Assembly (NCBI GenBank): GCA_965279115.1
Contig: OZ257137.1
Location: 4,216,001 to 4,280,000, forward strand
Reading direction: 5' to 3'
DNA from: JAEUOS01 sp965279115
Lineage (GTDB): Bacteria; Pseudomonadota; Gammaproteobacteria; Burkholderiales; JAEUOS01
Length of the DNA: 64,000 nucleotides
Part shown: piece by piece, positions 26,184-34,265 of the stretch
How positions within the stretch are numbered: the stretch's first letter is position 1
How the letters are laid out: every line of letters starts with the position of its first letter
Position numbers and translations under genes: made by a program
Notes under the pieces: model-generated
What the model was told of the DNA's origin: nothing
What the model saw: the letters and a program-made list of their open reading frames with translations, nothing else
Databases searched by the model: none

Positions 26184-26879
26184 TCAGCATTGGACTTGTT
26201 GGCGGCAGTAGTTGTCGAGTTCGGTCACTCGGCAGTTGTTGCTGTTGTCATTGGCGGCGCGCCCGCCGTGCTCCATTGCCAGGCGGAATTCGTATTTCCG
26301 GAAAAATTCGTTGAAGGTTTCGGGGCCGAGAGTCCCGGTGGCGTGGAGTTCATCGGTACGCGCGTCGTGTTCGAGCATTATCGCCGCCAGAGGGCGTGGC
26401 GCCGGGCCGGCCAGAACCCTGGCGCCCTGGGCTGGATCGTATTGCGAGTGCTCGGAACAACAGTGGATCACGTCCGCATGTTTGTTCGGGCCGGACTTGC
26501 CGGCGCGGAAGCTGATGAAGCTGATGTCGCGCGTCGGATAGGTCATCTGGTGTGAGCAAATCGCCGAGTAGGCAACGATCGCCTTTTCCGGTCCGGCACC
26601 GCCCGGCCATGTGTATTCCCCGGTGGGACCGCCAACCTTGAGTGCCGGTGCCTGCCGGCCCAGATTGAGCAGAAAACACGGGGTCCCTAGGTACGGATAG
26701 AAGAAAACGTAGTTGCGTCGCGTCGACAGCTGGGTTGCCCGCAAGGGATTCCCGTTGGCATCCAGAAGTCGGGCGCGCGAATAGCTTTTTGCCTTGATGG
26801 TGGCTGCCAGGGCTGTTTCGCCGGACAGGGCCATGCCGGCGCCCGAGGAACACAAACGGATGAAATTGCGGCGATTCAT
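26184..26879 (-). CDS. Tat-exported Rieske [2Fe-2S] protein
   Basis: 231 residues. The N-terminus MNRRNFIRLCSSGAGMALSG has a twin-arginine motif and an alanine-rich c-region, as expected for a folded iron-sulfur protein exported by Tat. The Rieske ligands are split normally: AICSHQMTYP (Cys, His) and HCCSEHSQYDP (Cys, His). Cluster-covering APRPLAAIML follows. No oxidase or cytochrome partner is adjacent, so its redox partner is not evident; it resembles small subunits of arsenite-oxidase-like or sulfur-oxidising systems only in the cluster domain. It is divergent from the ammonium transporter gene. Confidence 0.8.
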   Translation of the reverse strand: MNRRNFIRLCSSGAGMALSGETALAATIKAKSYSRARLLDANGNPLRATQLSTRRNYVFFYPYLGTPCFLLNLGRQAPALKVGGPTGEYTWPGGAGPEKAIVAYSAICSHQMTYPTRDISFISFRAGKSGPNKHADVIHCCSEHSQYDPAQGARVLAGPAPRPLAAIMLEHDARTDELHATGTLGPETFNEFFRKYEFRLAMEHGGRAANDNSNNCRVTELDNYCRQQVQC

Positions 26880-26982
26880 GGCATCGGTGGACGCGTCACG
26901 GGCTTGAAAGGCACAGGCGGGGCAGTCGACAAACTAACTGGGGCTTCACACTGCTGTCAATCGCCCCGGCCCTCTGCTGAAA

Positions 26983-27031
26983 TGCACCATAAACAGTCAT
27001 ATGCACAACAATAATTCATTAAATGAGTGCA
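26983..27031 (+). promoter_or_regulatory. Possible NtrC-like half-sites upstream of the ammonium transporter
   Basis: TGCAC occurs at 26983-26987 and 27002-27006, and the inverted GTGCA at 27027-27031. NtrC sites are usually TGCAC and GTGCA about five to seven bases apart, and here the spacing is wider, so these are only half-site candidates. They sit 65-110 bases upstream of a sigma-54 element, the expected enhancer region. Confidence 0.25.
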
Positions 27032-27093
27032 TTTCATGATCATATGTAAAAAGCGCCCGAAAATAGTCCTTAAAAATCAATAACGCATCAATA

Positions 27094-27109
27094 TGGTGCG
27101 TTCCTTGCT
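27094..27109 (+). promoter_or_regulatory. Sigma-54 (-24/-12) promoter of the ammonium transporter gene
   Basis: TGGTGCGTTCCTTGCT matches the consensus TGGCACGNNNNTTGCW at nine of eleven specified non-degenerate positions plus the final W, including the essential GG and GC. Transcription should begin near 27,120. This places the first ATG (27093) inside the promoter and supports the GTG start at 27147. Confidence 0.75.
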
Positions 27110-27146
27110 TTGCCCCCCGAATTGTTGTGAACAAATCGGAGGCATT

Positions 27147-28349
27147 GTGGATCAAATCAAGTCGGGGACCGACTCCCTTTTCATCCTGCTGGGGGCCATC
27201 ATGGTGCTGGCGATGCATTCGGGATTCGCCTTTCTCGAGCTGGGCACCGTCAGGCGCAAGAATCAGGTCAACGCACTGGTCAAGATCCTGGTCGATTTTT
27301 CCGTATCCACGCTGGCATATTTTTTTGTCGGTTACTGGGTCGCATATGGCGTGCAGTTCTTCGTCGGTGCGGAGACGCTGGCGCAGAAAAACGGCTTCGA
27401 GCTGGTCAAGTTCTTCTTCCTGTTGACCTTTGCGGCCGCCATTCCGGCGATCGTTTCTGGCGGGATCGCCGAGCGTTCGCGTTTCGGTGCGCAATTGATC
27501 GCCACTGCCGTCCTGGTCGGGCTGGTCTACCCGTTCTTCGAGGGTATTGCCTGGAACCAGCGCTTCGGAGTGCAGGACTGGATGAAGTCCGCTCTCGGTG
27601 CCGAGTTTCATGACTTTGCGGGCTCGGTGGTGGTGCATGCGGTGGGTGGCTGGATCGGCCTGATGGCCGTGCTCAACATCGGGCCGCGACGCGGACGATA
27701 CAGTCGCGAGGGGGCGCTCGCGGCTCATCCGCCCTCAAGCATTCCCTTCCTCGCACTGGGCGCCTGGGTGCTTTCAGTGGGCTGGTTCGGATTCAACGTG
27801 ATGAGCGCGCAGACGATCGACAAGATCAGCGGGCTGGTTGCGATCAACTCGCTGATGGCGATGGTCGGCGGCACGCTGGCGGCCACCCTGGCCGGACGCA
27901 ACGACCCGGGCTTCGTTCACAACGGTCCGCTCGCGGGCCTGGTGGCGGTGTGCGCGGGATCGGATGTGATGCATCCGCTCGGGGCGCTTGTGGTCGGCTC
28001 GGTCGCGGGACTTCTTTTCGTCCACATGTTCACCCTGACGCAAAACCGCTGGAAGATCGATGACGTGCTGGGGGTGTGGCCCCTGCACGGCCTGTGCGGC
28101 GCGTGGGGAGGCATTGCTGCCGGAATATTCGGCCAGAAGGCGCTGGGCGGTCTGGGCGGTGTCGGATTCCTGCCGCAACTCGTCGGTACTTTGTTGGGCA
28201 TCGTGATCGCCGTCGTTGGCGGCTATCTGGTCTATGCCATCGTCAACGCAACTGTCGGACTGAGGCTCGATCCCGAGGAGGAATTCAATGGCGCCGACCT
28301 GACCATCCACAAGATCAGCGCCACCCCGGATCGCGAGTCCGGGTGGTGA
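27147..28349 (+). CDS. amt: Ammonium transporter (Amt/MEP family)
   Basis: 400 residues from GTG 27147, which has GGAGG at 27138-27142. Eleven membrane helices are expected. Family hallmarks are MVLAMHSGFAFLELGTVRRK, VNALVKILVDFSVSTLAYF, SVVVHAVGGWIGLMAVL (first pore His) and VWPLHGLCGAWGGIAAG (second pore His). The twin histidines identify a functional ammonium channel. There is no glnK next to it, unlike the usual amtB locus. The N-terminus lacks the cleavable signal of E. coli AmtB, as in many proteobacterial Amt paralogues. A sigma-54 promoter directly upstream suggests nitrogen control. Confidence 0.9.
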   Translation: MDQIKSGTDSLFILLGAIMVLAMHSGFAFLELGTVRRKNQVNALVKILVDFSVSTLAYFFVGYWVAYGVQFFVGAETLAQKNGFELVKFFFLLTFAAAIPAIVSGGIAERSRFGAQLIATAVLVGLVYPFFEGIAWNQRFGVQDWMKSALGAEFHDFAGSVVVHAVGGWIGLMAVLNIGPRRGRYSREGALAAHPPSSIPFLALGAWVLSVGWFGFNVMSAQTIDKISGLVAINSLMAMVGGTLAATLAGRNDPGFVHNGPLAGLVAVCAGSDVMHPLGALVVGSVAGLLFVHMFTLTQNRWKIDDVLGVWPLHGLCGAWGGIAAGIFGQKALGGLGGVGFLPQLVGTLLGIVIAVVGGYLVYAIVNATVGLRLDPEEEFNGADLTIHKISATPDRESGW

Positions 28350-28356
28350 GGCAGGT

Positions 28357-29685
28357 TCAGCGTCGGGCGGGGCGGCTCAGGAACAGCGACACGATCGCGC
28401 CGACCGCCAGCAGGGCGATGCCGAACATCGCCCCCGTCTTCACATAGGCAAGGCTGGAATAAAGCAGCCAGGCACAGGCGCAACAAAAGAGCGCCGGGAT
28501 CAGCGGGTAAAGCGGCGCGCGGAAAGGACGGTCCGCTTCCGGATACTTGCTGCGCAAGACGAACAGCGACAGCCCGGCGAGCAGGAAAAAGAACCAGAAT
28601 ACGGGCGCCGTGTAGTCCACCATGGTCGTGAAGCCTTCGCGGGTCGTGGCGCCGAGGATGATGAGCGCCAGGGCAATGACGGTCTGCACCAGCAGTGCGT
28701 GGCGGGGTGTGCTGCCCTGTTCGCTCCATGCGCCGAGGAAGCGCAATGCCGGCCAGTCGCGCCCGGCTGCGTAACTCGAACGCGCCCCGACAATCAGGGT
28801 GGAATTGATCGAGGTAAGCGTGGCGATGGCGACAATCACACTCATCACGCGCGAGCCCCATTCCCCGAACGCCGCCTTAAGTACATCTGCCGCCACCGCG
28901 CTTGACTTGGCCATGCCGGCGATGCCCAACGCGTTCAGGTAGGCCAGGTTGATCGCAAGGTACAGGGCGGTGACCACGAAAATGCTGATGATCAGCGCCC
29001 GTGCGATACCACGCTTGTCGCTCGACATCTCCGCCGAGAGGTAGGCGACTTCATTCCAGCCGCCGAAGGTCAGCAGCACCATGACCATCGCGAACCCGAA
29101 TGCGGTCTCTCCGGATACAACGGGGGGCGGTGCCGCCGAGGAGGGCTCGACCATAAAGCCTGCGATGGTCACCAGCACCAGGCCGCTTACCTCGAGGCCG
29201 GTGAGCCAGTTCTGTGTGGTGCTCGAGGCGCGCGTGCTGATCCAGTGGATCGCGGACAGTGCGACCACCACGGCGCAAGCATAGATCGAAGACGAATACG
29301 GGCCGAGCGGATAAAGCTGGGTGCAATAGTCGCCAAACACGAATGCGAGCAGGGCGATCGATCCGGTGGTAATGACCGTCGCCCGCGCCCATGCGAACAG
29401 GAAGGCGATGCGCCGCCCATACGCGAGCTGGATGAAATGGTAGTCCCCGCCCGCGCTCGGGAAGGTTGACGCCAGTTCCGCATAGGTCAGCGCGCCGATC
29501 ATGGTGATGACGCCGCCCAGCAGCCACGCCACAACCAGCATGGTTTCACTGCCGGCCGCTCCCGCCACCAGCGACGGCGCCTTGAATATGCCGGCGCCGA
29601 TGACGACGCCGACGGTCAGCATGACGGCGTCCTTGACCGAGAGGACGCGCGCGGGCGCCCCGGCGGCGCCGGTGTGTTCGCTCAT
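28357..29685 (-). CDS. APC-superfamily amino acid permease
   Basis: 442 residues, about twelve transmembrane helices. The first helix carries the unwound glycine motif VGVVIGAGIFKAPSLVAG, which binds the amino-acid backbone in APC carriers. TM2-3 contains YAELASTFPSAGGDYHFIQL, and the fifth/sixth region has TFGGWNEVAYLSAEM. The overall layout is closest to the LAT-like/cationic and neutral amino-acid antiporter branch, but the exact substrate cannot be called. It ends seven bases from the convergent ammonium transporter stop and follows the exported methyltransferase-fold gene on the same strand (11 bases apart). Confidence 0.85.
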   Translation of the reverse strand: MSEHTGAAGAPARVLSVKDAVMLTVGVVIGAGIFKAPSLVAGAAGSETMLVVAWLLGGVITMIGALTYAELASTFPSAGGDYHFIQLAYGRRIAFLFAWARATVITTGSIALLAFVFGDYCTQLYPLGPYSSSIYACAVVVALSAIHWISTRASSTTQNWLTGLEVSGLVLVTIAGFMVEPSSAAPPPVVSGETAFGFAMVMVLLTFGGWNEVAYLSAEMSSDKRGIARALIISIFVVTALYLAINLAYLNALGIAGMAKSSAVAADVLKAAFGEWGSRVMSVIVAIATLTSINSTLIVGARSSYAAGRDWPALRFLGAWSEQGSTPRHALLVQTVIALALIILGATTREGFTTMVDYTAPVFWFFFLLAGLSLFVLRSKYPEADRPFRAPLYPLIPALFCCACAWLLYSSLAYVKTGAMFGIALLAVGAIVSLFLSRPARR

Positions 29686-29696
29686 GGCAAGACCTT

Positions 29697-30563
29697 TCAG
29701 TCGCCGCTGCGGCGGGCGGTGAATTGCGCCGGCGCGCTGCCGTTGGTGCGCATTTCGCCGCTGATGGTGTTGCCGCTGACGGTGGCGGAAAATTCGCGCG
29801 AACGTCCCTGCTCATCGACGAACGAGAAACGGATGCGGTCGCCCCAGAGTGCCGGTTCGCGCAAGCCGAAGCTGATCGCGCCAGGGCCGGCGAACCCGGA
29901 AATCCGCTGGTATTCCTGCTTGATCGAGAAAGTGAATGCGGGAACGTTCGCAGCGGCCTCAACGGCCCACTTGCCATCTACCTTGGCCGGAACCACCCAC
30001 AGATAAGCGGAGCGACCGGAGAAATCCGCGGTTTCGTCCGGGGTCCAATCGCCCATGTTGAACTGGTGGGACACCACCCGGGTGCCCGGCTTCATCTTCA
30101 GGATGATCGGCCGCATGTCGAGGTTGATGTTCGGCAGCAAGTACATCGTGAGTACGTTGGCGTTTGAGAAATCCGACTTGTAGATGTCCGCCTGGACGAA
30201 CGTGGCGCGCCCGGCGACGCCGGCTTTTTCCGCCTCGCGTTGCGACAGGGCAACCATGTCCGGGTTGAATTCGAGGCCATAACTGCGGGCCTTGAAATCG
30301 CGTGCCGCGGCAATCGCGATGCGGCCGTCGCCCGAGCCCAGGTCAATCACGGTGTCCTGTGAGGTGACCTGTGCCATGCGCAACATGCGCTCGACCAGCA
30401 TCGGGGGCGTCGGTACCCAGATCACGTCCTTGCCCGCTTGGCCTACGACCGGCTCGAAGGTCTTGTTGCCTGCCGTCTGTGCGAAGGAGTTGCCCGCCGC
30501 GATGGCGAGTGCGATCGTTGCCGCGAGTGCGGCAAGACGGTTTCTGCCCAGGATGCTCGTCAT
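29697..30563 (-). CDS. Methyltransferase-fold protein with export signal (1)
   Basis: 288 residues. The N-terminus LAALAATIALAIAAGNSFAQ is a clear Sec signal with cleavage after SFAQ. The mature protein starts with a class I methyltransferase-like domain: TVIDLGSGDGRIAIAAARDF (motif I), YGLEFNPDMVALSQ (acidic loop) and VLTMYLLPNINLDMRPIILK. A C-terminal ~90-residue beta-rich domain follows. SAM is cytoplasmic, so export of such a domain is puzzling. It precedes the APC permease gene and is downstream of a smaller relative (30584-31153) on the same strand. Confidence 0.7.
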   Translation of the reverse strand: MTSILGRNRLAALAATIALAIAAGNSFAQTAGNKTFEPVVGQAGKDVIWVPTPPMLVERMLRMAQVTSQDTVIDLGSGDGRIAIAAARDFKARSYGLEFNPDMVALSQREAEKAGVAGRATFVQADIYKSDFSNANVLTMYLLPNINLDMRPIILKMKPGTRVVSHQFNMGDWTPDETADFSGRSAYLWVVPAKVDGKWAVEAAANVPAFTFSIKQEYQRISGFAGPGAISFGLREPALWGDRIRFSFVDEQGRSREFSATVSGNTISGEMRTNGSAPAQFTARRSGD

Positions 30564-30583
30564 TATTGTCTCGGTCCTTTTTG

Positions 30584-31153
30584 CTAGATTGTCCAGAAGT
30601 GAAGGGTGACCCCGTGCGCTTCTATGGAGCGCACGGGCGGAACGCCACGGATGATAAAGCGATGCGAGACTATCCGCGTTCCGGGACGCAGTTCGCGCTT
30701 GAGCTTTGGCCAGAGCTTGGTGTTGAGATCCTCGCCGAGATAGAGCATGACGACGGTGGCCTCACGCAGGTCCAAGGCGAAAAGGTCGCCGCGTTCGATA
30801 CGCACGCGGTCGGCGACGCCGGCCTGGCGCGCGGCAACTTTGGCGCGGTCCACCAGGTCGACGTCGATCTCGACGCCTACACCGCGGGCGCCGCGGTCGC
30901 GGGCGGCTGTGATCACGATGCGGCCGTCGCCACATCCGAGGTCGTACACGACGTCCCTCGCGTTTACGCCGGCCAGATCCAGCATGGCCGATACCACCGG
31001 CTCCGGCGTCGGGATGTAGGGTGCTTCCATTGCGCCGACGGGTTTGCCTTCGCTGTCGACCAAGTTGGATTGCGCATCGGCGGTGGCAGCAATCGCTCCA
31101 AGCACGGTTGCGAGTAGAAGGCGGCGACGTTGCATGTCGGGAGATCGGGGCAT
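30584..31153 (-). CDS. Methyltransferase-fold protein with export signal (2)
   Basis: 189 residues if ATG 31153 is used; ATG 31135 (MQRRRLLLATVLGAIAATAD) is equally possible and neither has a good ribosome-binding site. Either start gives a basic n-region, a hydrophobic core and cleavage near ADAQ. The core VVYDLGCGDGRIVITAARDR, GVGVEIDVDLVDRAKVAA and PGTRIVSHRFI match the preceding paralogue, including the IPTPEPVVSAML lead-in. It lacks the extra C-terminal beta domain. The two genes are 20 bases apart and look like a duplication. Confidence 0.7.
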   Translation of the reverse strand: MPRSPDMQRRRLLLATVLGAIAATADAQSNLVDSEGKPVGAMEAPYIPTPEPVVSAMLDLAGVNARDVVYDLGCGDGRIVITAARDRGARGVGVEIDVDLVDRAKVAARQAGVADRVRIERGDLFALDLREATVVMLYLGEDLNTKLWPKLKRELRPGTRIVSHRFIIRGVPPVRSIEAHGVTLHFWTI

Positions 31154-31226
31154 GGATCGGTATCGTGTGCGGGGATATGACGCGCGTTTCAGGTGCAGTT
31201 GCGGGCCGGGACGCGAAGAATACGAC

Positions 31227-31256
31227 AAAAAAAAGCGCGGCCGGTTGGCCGCGCTT
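31227..31256 (-). terminator. Intrinsic terminator after the 30-residue membrane peptide
   Basis: Read on the minus strand, a perfect ten-base-pair stem AAGCGCGGCC / GGCCGCGCTT (31233-31256) closes a four-base loop and runs into eight T residues (complement of the A run 31227-31234). It is one of the cleanest terminators in the window and lies 67 bases after the stop of the tiny gene at 31324-31416. Confidence 0.9.
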
Positions 31257-31323
31257 CCTGGGGCTTGATCTTCTCGATCAAGCTTTGGTCGCACTCGCGA
31301 CTCGCATCGATAAAACTACCCGC

Positions 31324-31416
31324 TTAGCGGGGCGTCGCGCCTTCGATGGCGAGGGCGAGGACCACAACTACCGCACAGGCGGCTACGATGCTTTGAAGAA
31401 TCGAGATCAGTTCCAT
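31324..31416 (-). CDS. 30-residue single-pass membrane peptide
   Basis: ATG 31416 opens a 30-codon frame with AAGGA eight bases upstream of the start. The product has one hydrophobic helix (SIVAACAVVVVLALAI) between a short polar N-terminus (MELISILQ) and EGATPR. A strong intrinsic terminator follows and an AT-rich region shared with the divergent LysR gene precedes, so it forms a complete short transcription unit. I know no homologue. It could be a small regulatory membrane protein, or the transcript may act as an RNA. The extension to 31548 would cross the LysR promoter. Confidence 0.5.
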   Translation of the reverse strand: MELISILQSIVAACAVVVVLALAIEGATPR

Positions 31417-31529
31417 GACGAGCGTCCTTGACGGTGATTGCGTTGATGCAATGCAATATAGAGATTGGCGTGAGACTAATAAAGGGGCTAATGTAAAATC
31501 AATTATTCGAAAAAATGAAAGAATAGAGA

Positions 31530-32468
31530 TTGGACAAGCTGCACGCAATGCAGGTGTTTGTACGTGTTGCTGAAACCGGTGGTTTCGCGCGGGCCGCTGA
31601 CAAGCTTGGGATGTCGCCCCCCAGCGTTACCAGCGCGGTTCGCAATCTCGAAATGCACCTGGGCGCCCAACTGCTAACGCGGACGACGCGGAAAGTCAGT
31701 CTTACCGATGACGGGCGTGCCTACCTTGAACGCTGCAACCGTGTCCTGGCTGAAATCGAGGAGACTGAGGCTGCGCTCAAGCGTACCAGCACGGAACCGC
31801 AAGGAAGACTTCGGGTGGAAATGCCGACGGGACTGGGACATCTGTACGTCACGCCCGCCTTGCCGGCATTTTGCCAGCGCTACCCAAAAGTAAATGTGGT
31901 CATGACCATGGGTGACCGGTTCGTCAACCTGAGCGAGGAAGATGTCGACGTCATCGTGCGGGTGGGAGAACTGGCCGACTCCCCCATGGTGGCGCGGCGT
32001 CTATACGATGCGCGCTTTGTCACCTGCGCGTCACCTGCCTATCTGGAGCGTTGCGGAACGCCGAAGACCCCCGACGATCTTGCAGGTCACAACTGTCTTG
32101 GTTACTTTTCCGCCAGCCTCGGGCGTTCCGCCGAGTGGAACTTCACCAGGGAAGGTGTGGGAAAGGCACATTCACCTGCTGGCAGCTTGCACCTCAACAA
32201 TCCGGAGGCCTTGGTAGACCTTGCGATAGCCGGCGCTGGAATCGTCAACCTGCTCGAGACTGGCGTGGCACCGGCGCTGCGCGAAGGCAAGCTGGTGGCG
32301 ATTCTCGCGGATTGGCAGGTTTCGGCGCAGCCGGTGTCGGTGCTTTACTGGCCGAGCCGGCATCTTTCGGCCCGGGTGCGTGTATTCGTGGATTTCCTGA
32401 GCGATCTGTTTGCCCACCAGCTACCGCACTTGCGGCCGGTGCGCACTGCTTATGGGCGTGGCGGATAG
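31530..32468 (+). CDS. LysR-family transcriptional regulator
   Basis: 312 residues from TTG 31530, giving the usual start DKLHAMQVFVRVAETGGFAR. The winged helix-turn-helix reads AADKLGMSPPSVTSAVRNLE followed by LGAQLLTRTTRKVSLTDDG. The effector domain has the CrgA/AaeR-like FVNLSEEDVDVIVRVGELAD segment and LARRLYDARFVTCASPAYL-type region. No ATG gives a full DNA-binding domain, because ATG 31548 would remove the first six residues. It may control the divergent 30-residue peptide gene. The sequence TAGAGATTGG occurs twice in the shared upstream region (near 31,461 and 31,523). Confidence 0.9.
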   Translation: MDKLHAMQVFVRVAETGGFARAADKLGMSPPSVTSAVRNLEMHLGAQLLTRTTRKVSLTDDGRAYLERCNRVLAEIEETEAALKRTSTEPQGRLRVEMPTGLGHLYVTPALPAFCQRYPKVNVVMTMGDRFVNLSEEDVDVIVRVGELADSPMVARRLYDARFVTCASPAYLERCGTPKTPDDLAGHNCLGYFSASLGRSAEWNFTREGVGKAHSPAGSLHLNNPEALVDLAIAGAGIVNLLETGVAPALREGKLVAILADWQVSAQPVSVLYWPSRHLSARVRVFVDFLSDLFAHQLPHLRPVRTAYGRGG

Positions 32469-33058
32469 GTCAGTGTGTCGTGATGAAAGCCGAAGTTCCC
32501 GCGGGCGCGGTCGGCGAAGAAATGCTTGAGTGTTTCGATCACGGTGCGAAACGAGAGGTCTTCCCACGGGATATCGCCTTCGGAAAACAGCCGGGTTTCC
32601 AGGCTTTCGTCACCCGATGTGAAATCGAGATCGGTCAATTGGGCCGTGAAGTAGAAATGGACCTGATGCACGTGGGGAACTTCGATCAGCGCAAATGGGG
32701 TCAGATTGGTCACGTGCGCTCCGGCTTCCTCCAGTGTTTCGCGCGTGGCACCTGCGGATGTTGACTCGCCGTTTTCAAGGAAGCCGGCAGGCAGGGTCCA
32801 GAATCCGTACCGCGGTTCGATGGCCCGGCGACAAAGCAGGATCCTGTCTTCCCAGACGGGAATGCATCCCACCACCATTTTCGGGTTTTGGTAGTCAATG
32901 GCGCCGCAAACACTGCATACGACGCGCGTTCGACCGTCGCCCGGAGGGATGACCGGTTTTGCGGCGCCGCCGCATTGCACGCAGTAGCGTGTCGGCGCTG
33001 ATTCGACTGCGAACGGATTCAAGGCGGAGTTACGGCGAAATTGGAAGAGTGGTGGCAA
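32450..33058 (-). CDS. NUDIX hydrolase with N-terminal zinc ribbon
   Basis: 202 residues from TTG 33058; no ATG is available before the conserved region, so the start is uncertain (another TTG lies 12 codons in). The zinc ribbon has RYCVQCGG and VVCSVCGAIDYQNPKMVVG. The Nudix box is AGFLENGESTSAGATRETLE plus EAGA. This architecture resembles NudC-like and ADP-ribose-type hydrolases that act on dinucleotides. It ends in NFGFHHDTLTYPPRP. It converges with the LysR gene and overlaps its last 19 bases. Confidence 0.8.
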   Translation of the reverse strand: MPPLFQFRRNSALNPFAVESAPTRYCVQCGGAAKPVIPPGDGRTRVVCSVCGAIDYQNPKMVVGCIPVWEDRILLCRRAIEPRYGFWTLPAGFLENGESTSAGATRETLEEAGAHVTNLTPFALIEVPHVHQVHFYFTAQLTDLDFTSGDESLETRLFSEGDIPWEDLSFRTVIETLKHFFADRARGNFGFHHDTLTYPPRP

Positions 33059-33557
33059 TAATCGTGGGTGGCGCTCAAAAGGTCAGAGCCGCCGAGGTTT
33101 CTTCGCGAAGTTTAAGCCCTGGCCTCAGCAAATGCGCGGTCTGGACGTAAATTGATCGAGGTTCACCGAAAGGAGTGAAGTCGAAAGCCGCGCCTGCGCT
33201 CGCCCGATATGCTGCCGGAAACCACTGCAATTGGGGGGATTGGCAATGATTTTGGTTGCATTTCCGGTAGTTCCAGATCCGACTCTGCGGGAGCAAGGAA
33301 AGCTGTGTCGAAAAATCTTACACAATTCCCGTAAAGGTGGCTGCACTTTGGAAAAGCGCTTATCGGTTATGGCATAACTTATTGATTATAAATATAGATT
33401 TCCATGAATTTCGAGGTGGCGCAATAGTTGCTAATGCTATAGCAGTTATTGCTTTGCACGACGCGGAGCAGTTAGTTAACGTATTTTTACCGAGTGTGAT
33501 GGATTGATTGATCTAGAATCATTTCTCGGGTGCTTTTAAAAGAATGGAGCGTTTCCG
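33059..33557. other. Long intergenic region, AT-rich towards its right end
   Basis: About 500 bases without a convincing gene. The left half has normal GC. From about 33,360 to 33,530 the composition becomes clearly AT-rich, unlike the surroundings, and includes a sigma-54 promoter (33417-33432). TGTGT at about 33,304 and ACACA 11 bases after it form a loose inverted repeat about 95 bases upstream of the promoter, a possible activator site. The drop in GC may mark the boundary of an acquired cassette. Confidence 0.5.
33417..33432 (+). promoter_or_regulatory. Sigma-54 (-24/-12) promoter of the PqqD/HprK-like cassette
   Basis: TGGCGCAATAGTTGCT has the invariant GG and GC with the correct ten-base spacing and TTGCT at -12. 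Transcription should start about 33,443, leaving a leader of about 115 bases before ATG 33558. The element is nearly the same as the one at 59723-59738 in front of the giant repeat protein. Confidence 0.7.
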
Positions 33558-34253
33558 ATGGTTGATTCTCGGGATTCGGGTCGCGATGCAGTTGGATCGG
33601 AAACAGCGCAGGACGACATGCACGCCAAGATGGCAGGCAGGCGCAGGATGCTCAAAATGGGTGTCGGAGCGGCGCCCATCGCATTAACCTTCGCAAGCCG
33701 GTCCGTGTCGGCGTGCACTATCACGACTGCATCTGCAGTGGCGTCGCAGAGTGGCAGTCGTGTCGGAACTGGCTCTACAGGCACATCTTCTGGCTACAGC
33801 CACACCACGTGGTGCAATACACCGACAAGCTCATGGCCATCTAGTTGCAAAGAGACGGTCGGAACTTCGGTTTACACCAAGAAGTGTTCGGCGGTGCTCG
33901 GCGCAGGCTGTTTGTCCGGTGTCTCGGGATTTGACCCGCAGTTGAACCAGTCAGTCAATTGCACTGACGATACACGCCTCAAGCAGCTGATGCGGCTGAC
34001 CGGGGCGAGCACGGCATTGACACTTGCGCAACACTGCGCGGCCGCCTATGTCAATGCGGCGGGAAACCGGTATAGCGGTCTGATCACGACAACGCAGGTC
34101 AAGTACATGCACATGAACACCAGGAACGGCGGGTTTTACGAACCGACCGCAGGGATCAAGTGGTACGCGACCAGCACCAGCCCAACATGGGCGTGCCCTC
34201 CCGGAAAGAACCCGGGCGTCATCGGGTATTGCGCCAGTACCTTTGCCACCTGA
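33558..34253 (+). CDS. Cysteine-rich exported protein with twin-arginine-like leader, cassette gene 1
   Basis: 231 residues, not recognised. About 25 polar residues precede GRRRMLKMGVGAAPIALTFA, which looks like a Tat signal, ending SVSAC with Cys53 in a lipobox-like V-S-A-C. The mature part contains nine cysteines, is rich in Ser, Thr and Gly, and ends YCASTFAT. No transmembrane helix other than the leader is present. GGAG lies nine bases upstream of ATG 33558. The next gene, a PqqD-like protein, starts 12 bases after its stop, and a sigma-54 promoter precedes it. I infer that it is the substrate or partner of the following modification genes; no function is proven. Confidence 0.65.
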   Translation: MVDSRDSGRDAVGSETAQDDMHAKMAGRRRMLKMGVGAAPIALTFASRSVSACTITTASAVASQSGSRVGTGSTGTSSGYSHTTWCNTPTSSWPSSCKETVGTSVYTKKCSAVLGAGCLSGVSGFDPQLNQSVNCTDDTRLKQLMRLTGASTALTLAQHCAAAYVNAAGNRYSGLITTTQVKYMHMNTRNGGFYEPTAGIKWYATSTSPTWACPPGKNPGVIGYCASTFAT

Positions 34254-34265
34254 CAGGCGGGTGGT

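Noticed and set aside
27093..27146. ATG 27093 as the ammonium transporter start
   Set aside because: It overlaps a sigma-54 promoter and lacks a ribosome-binding site.
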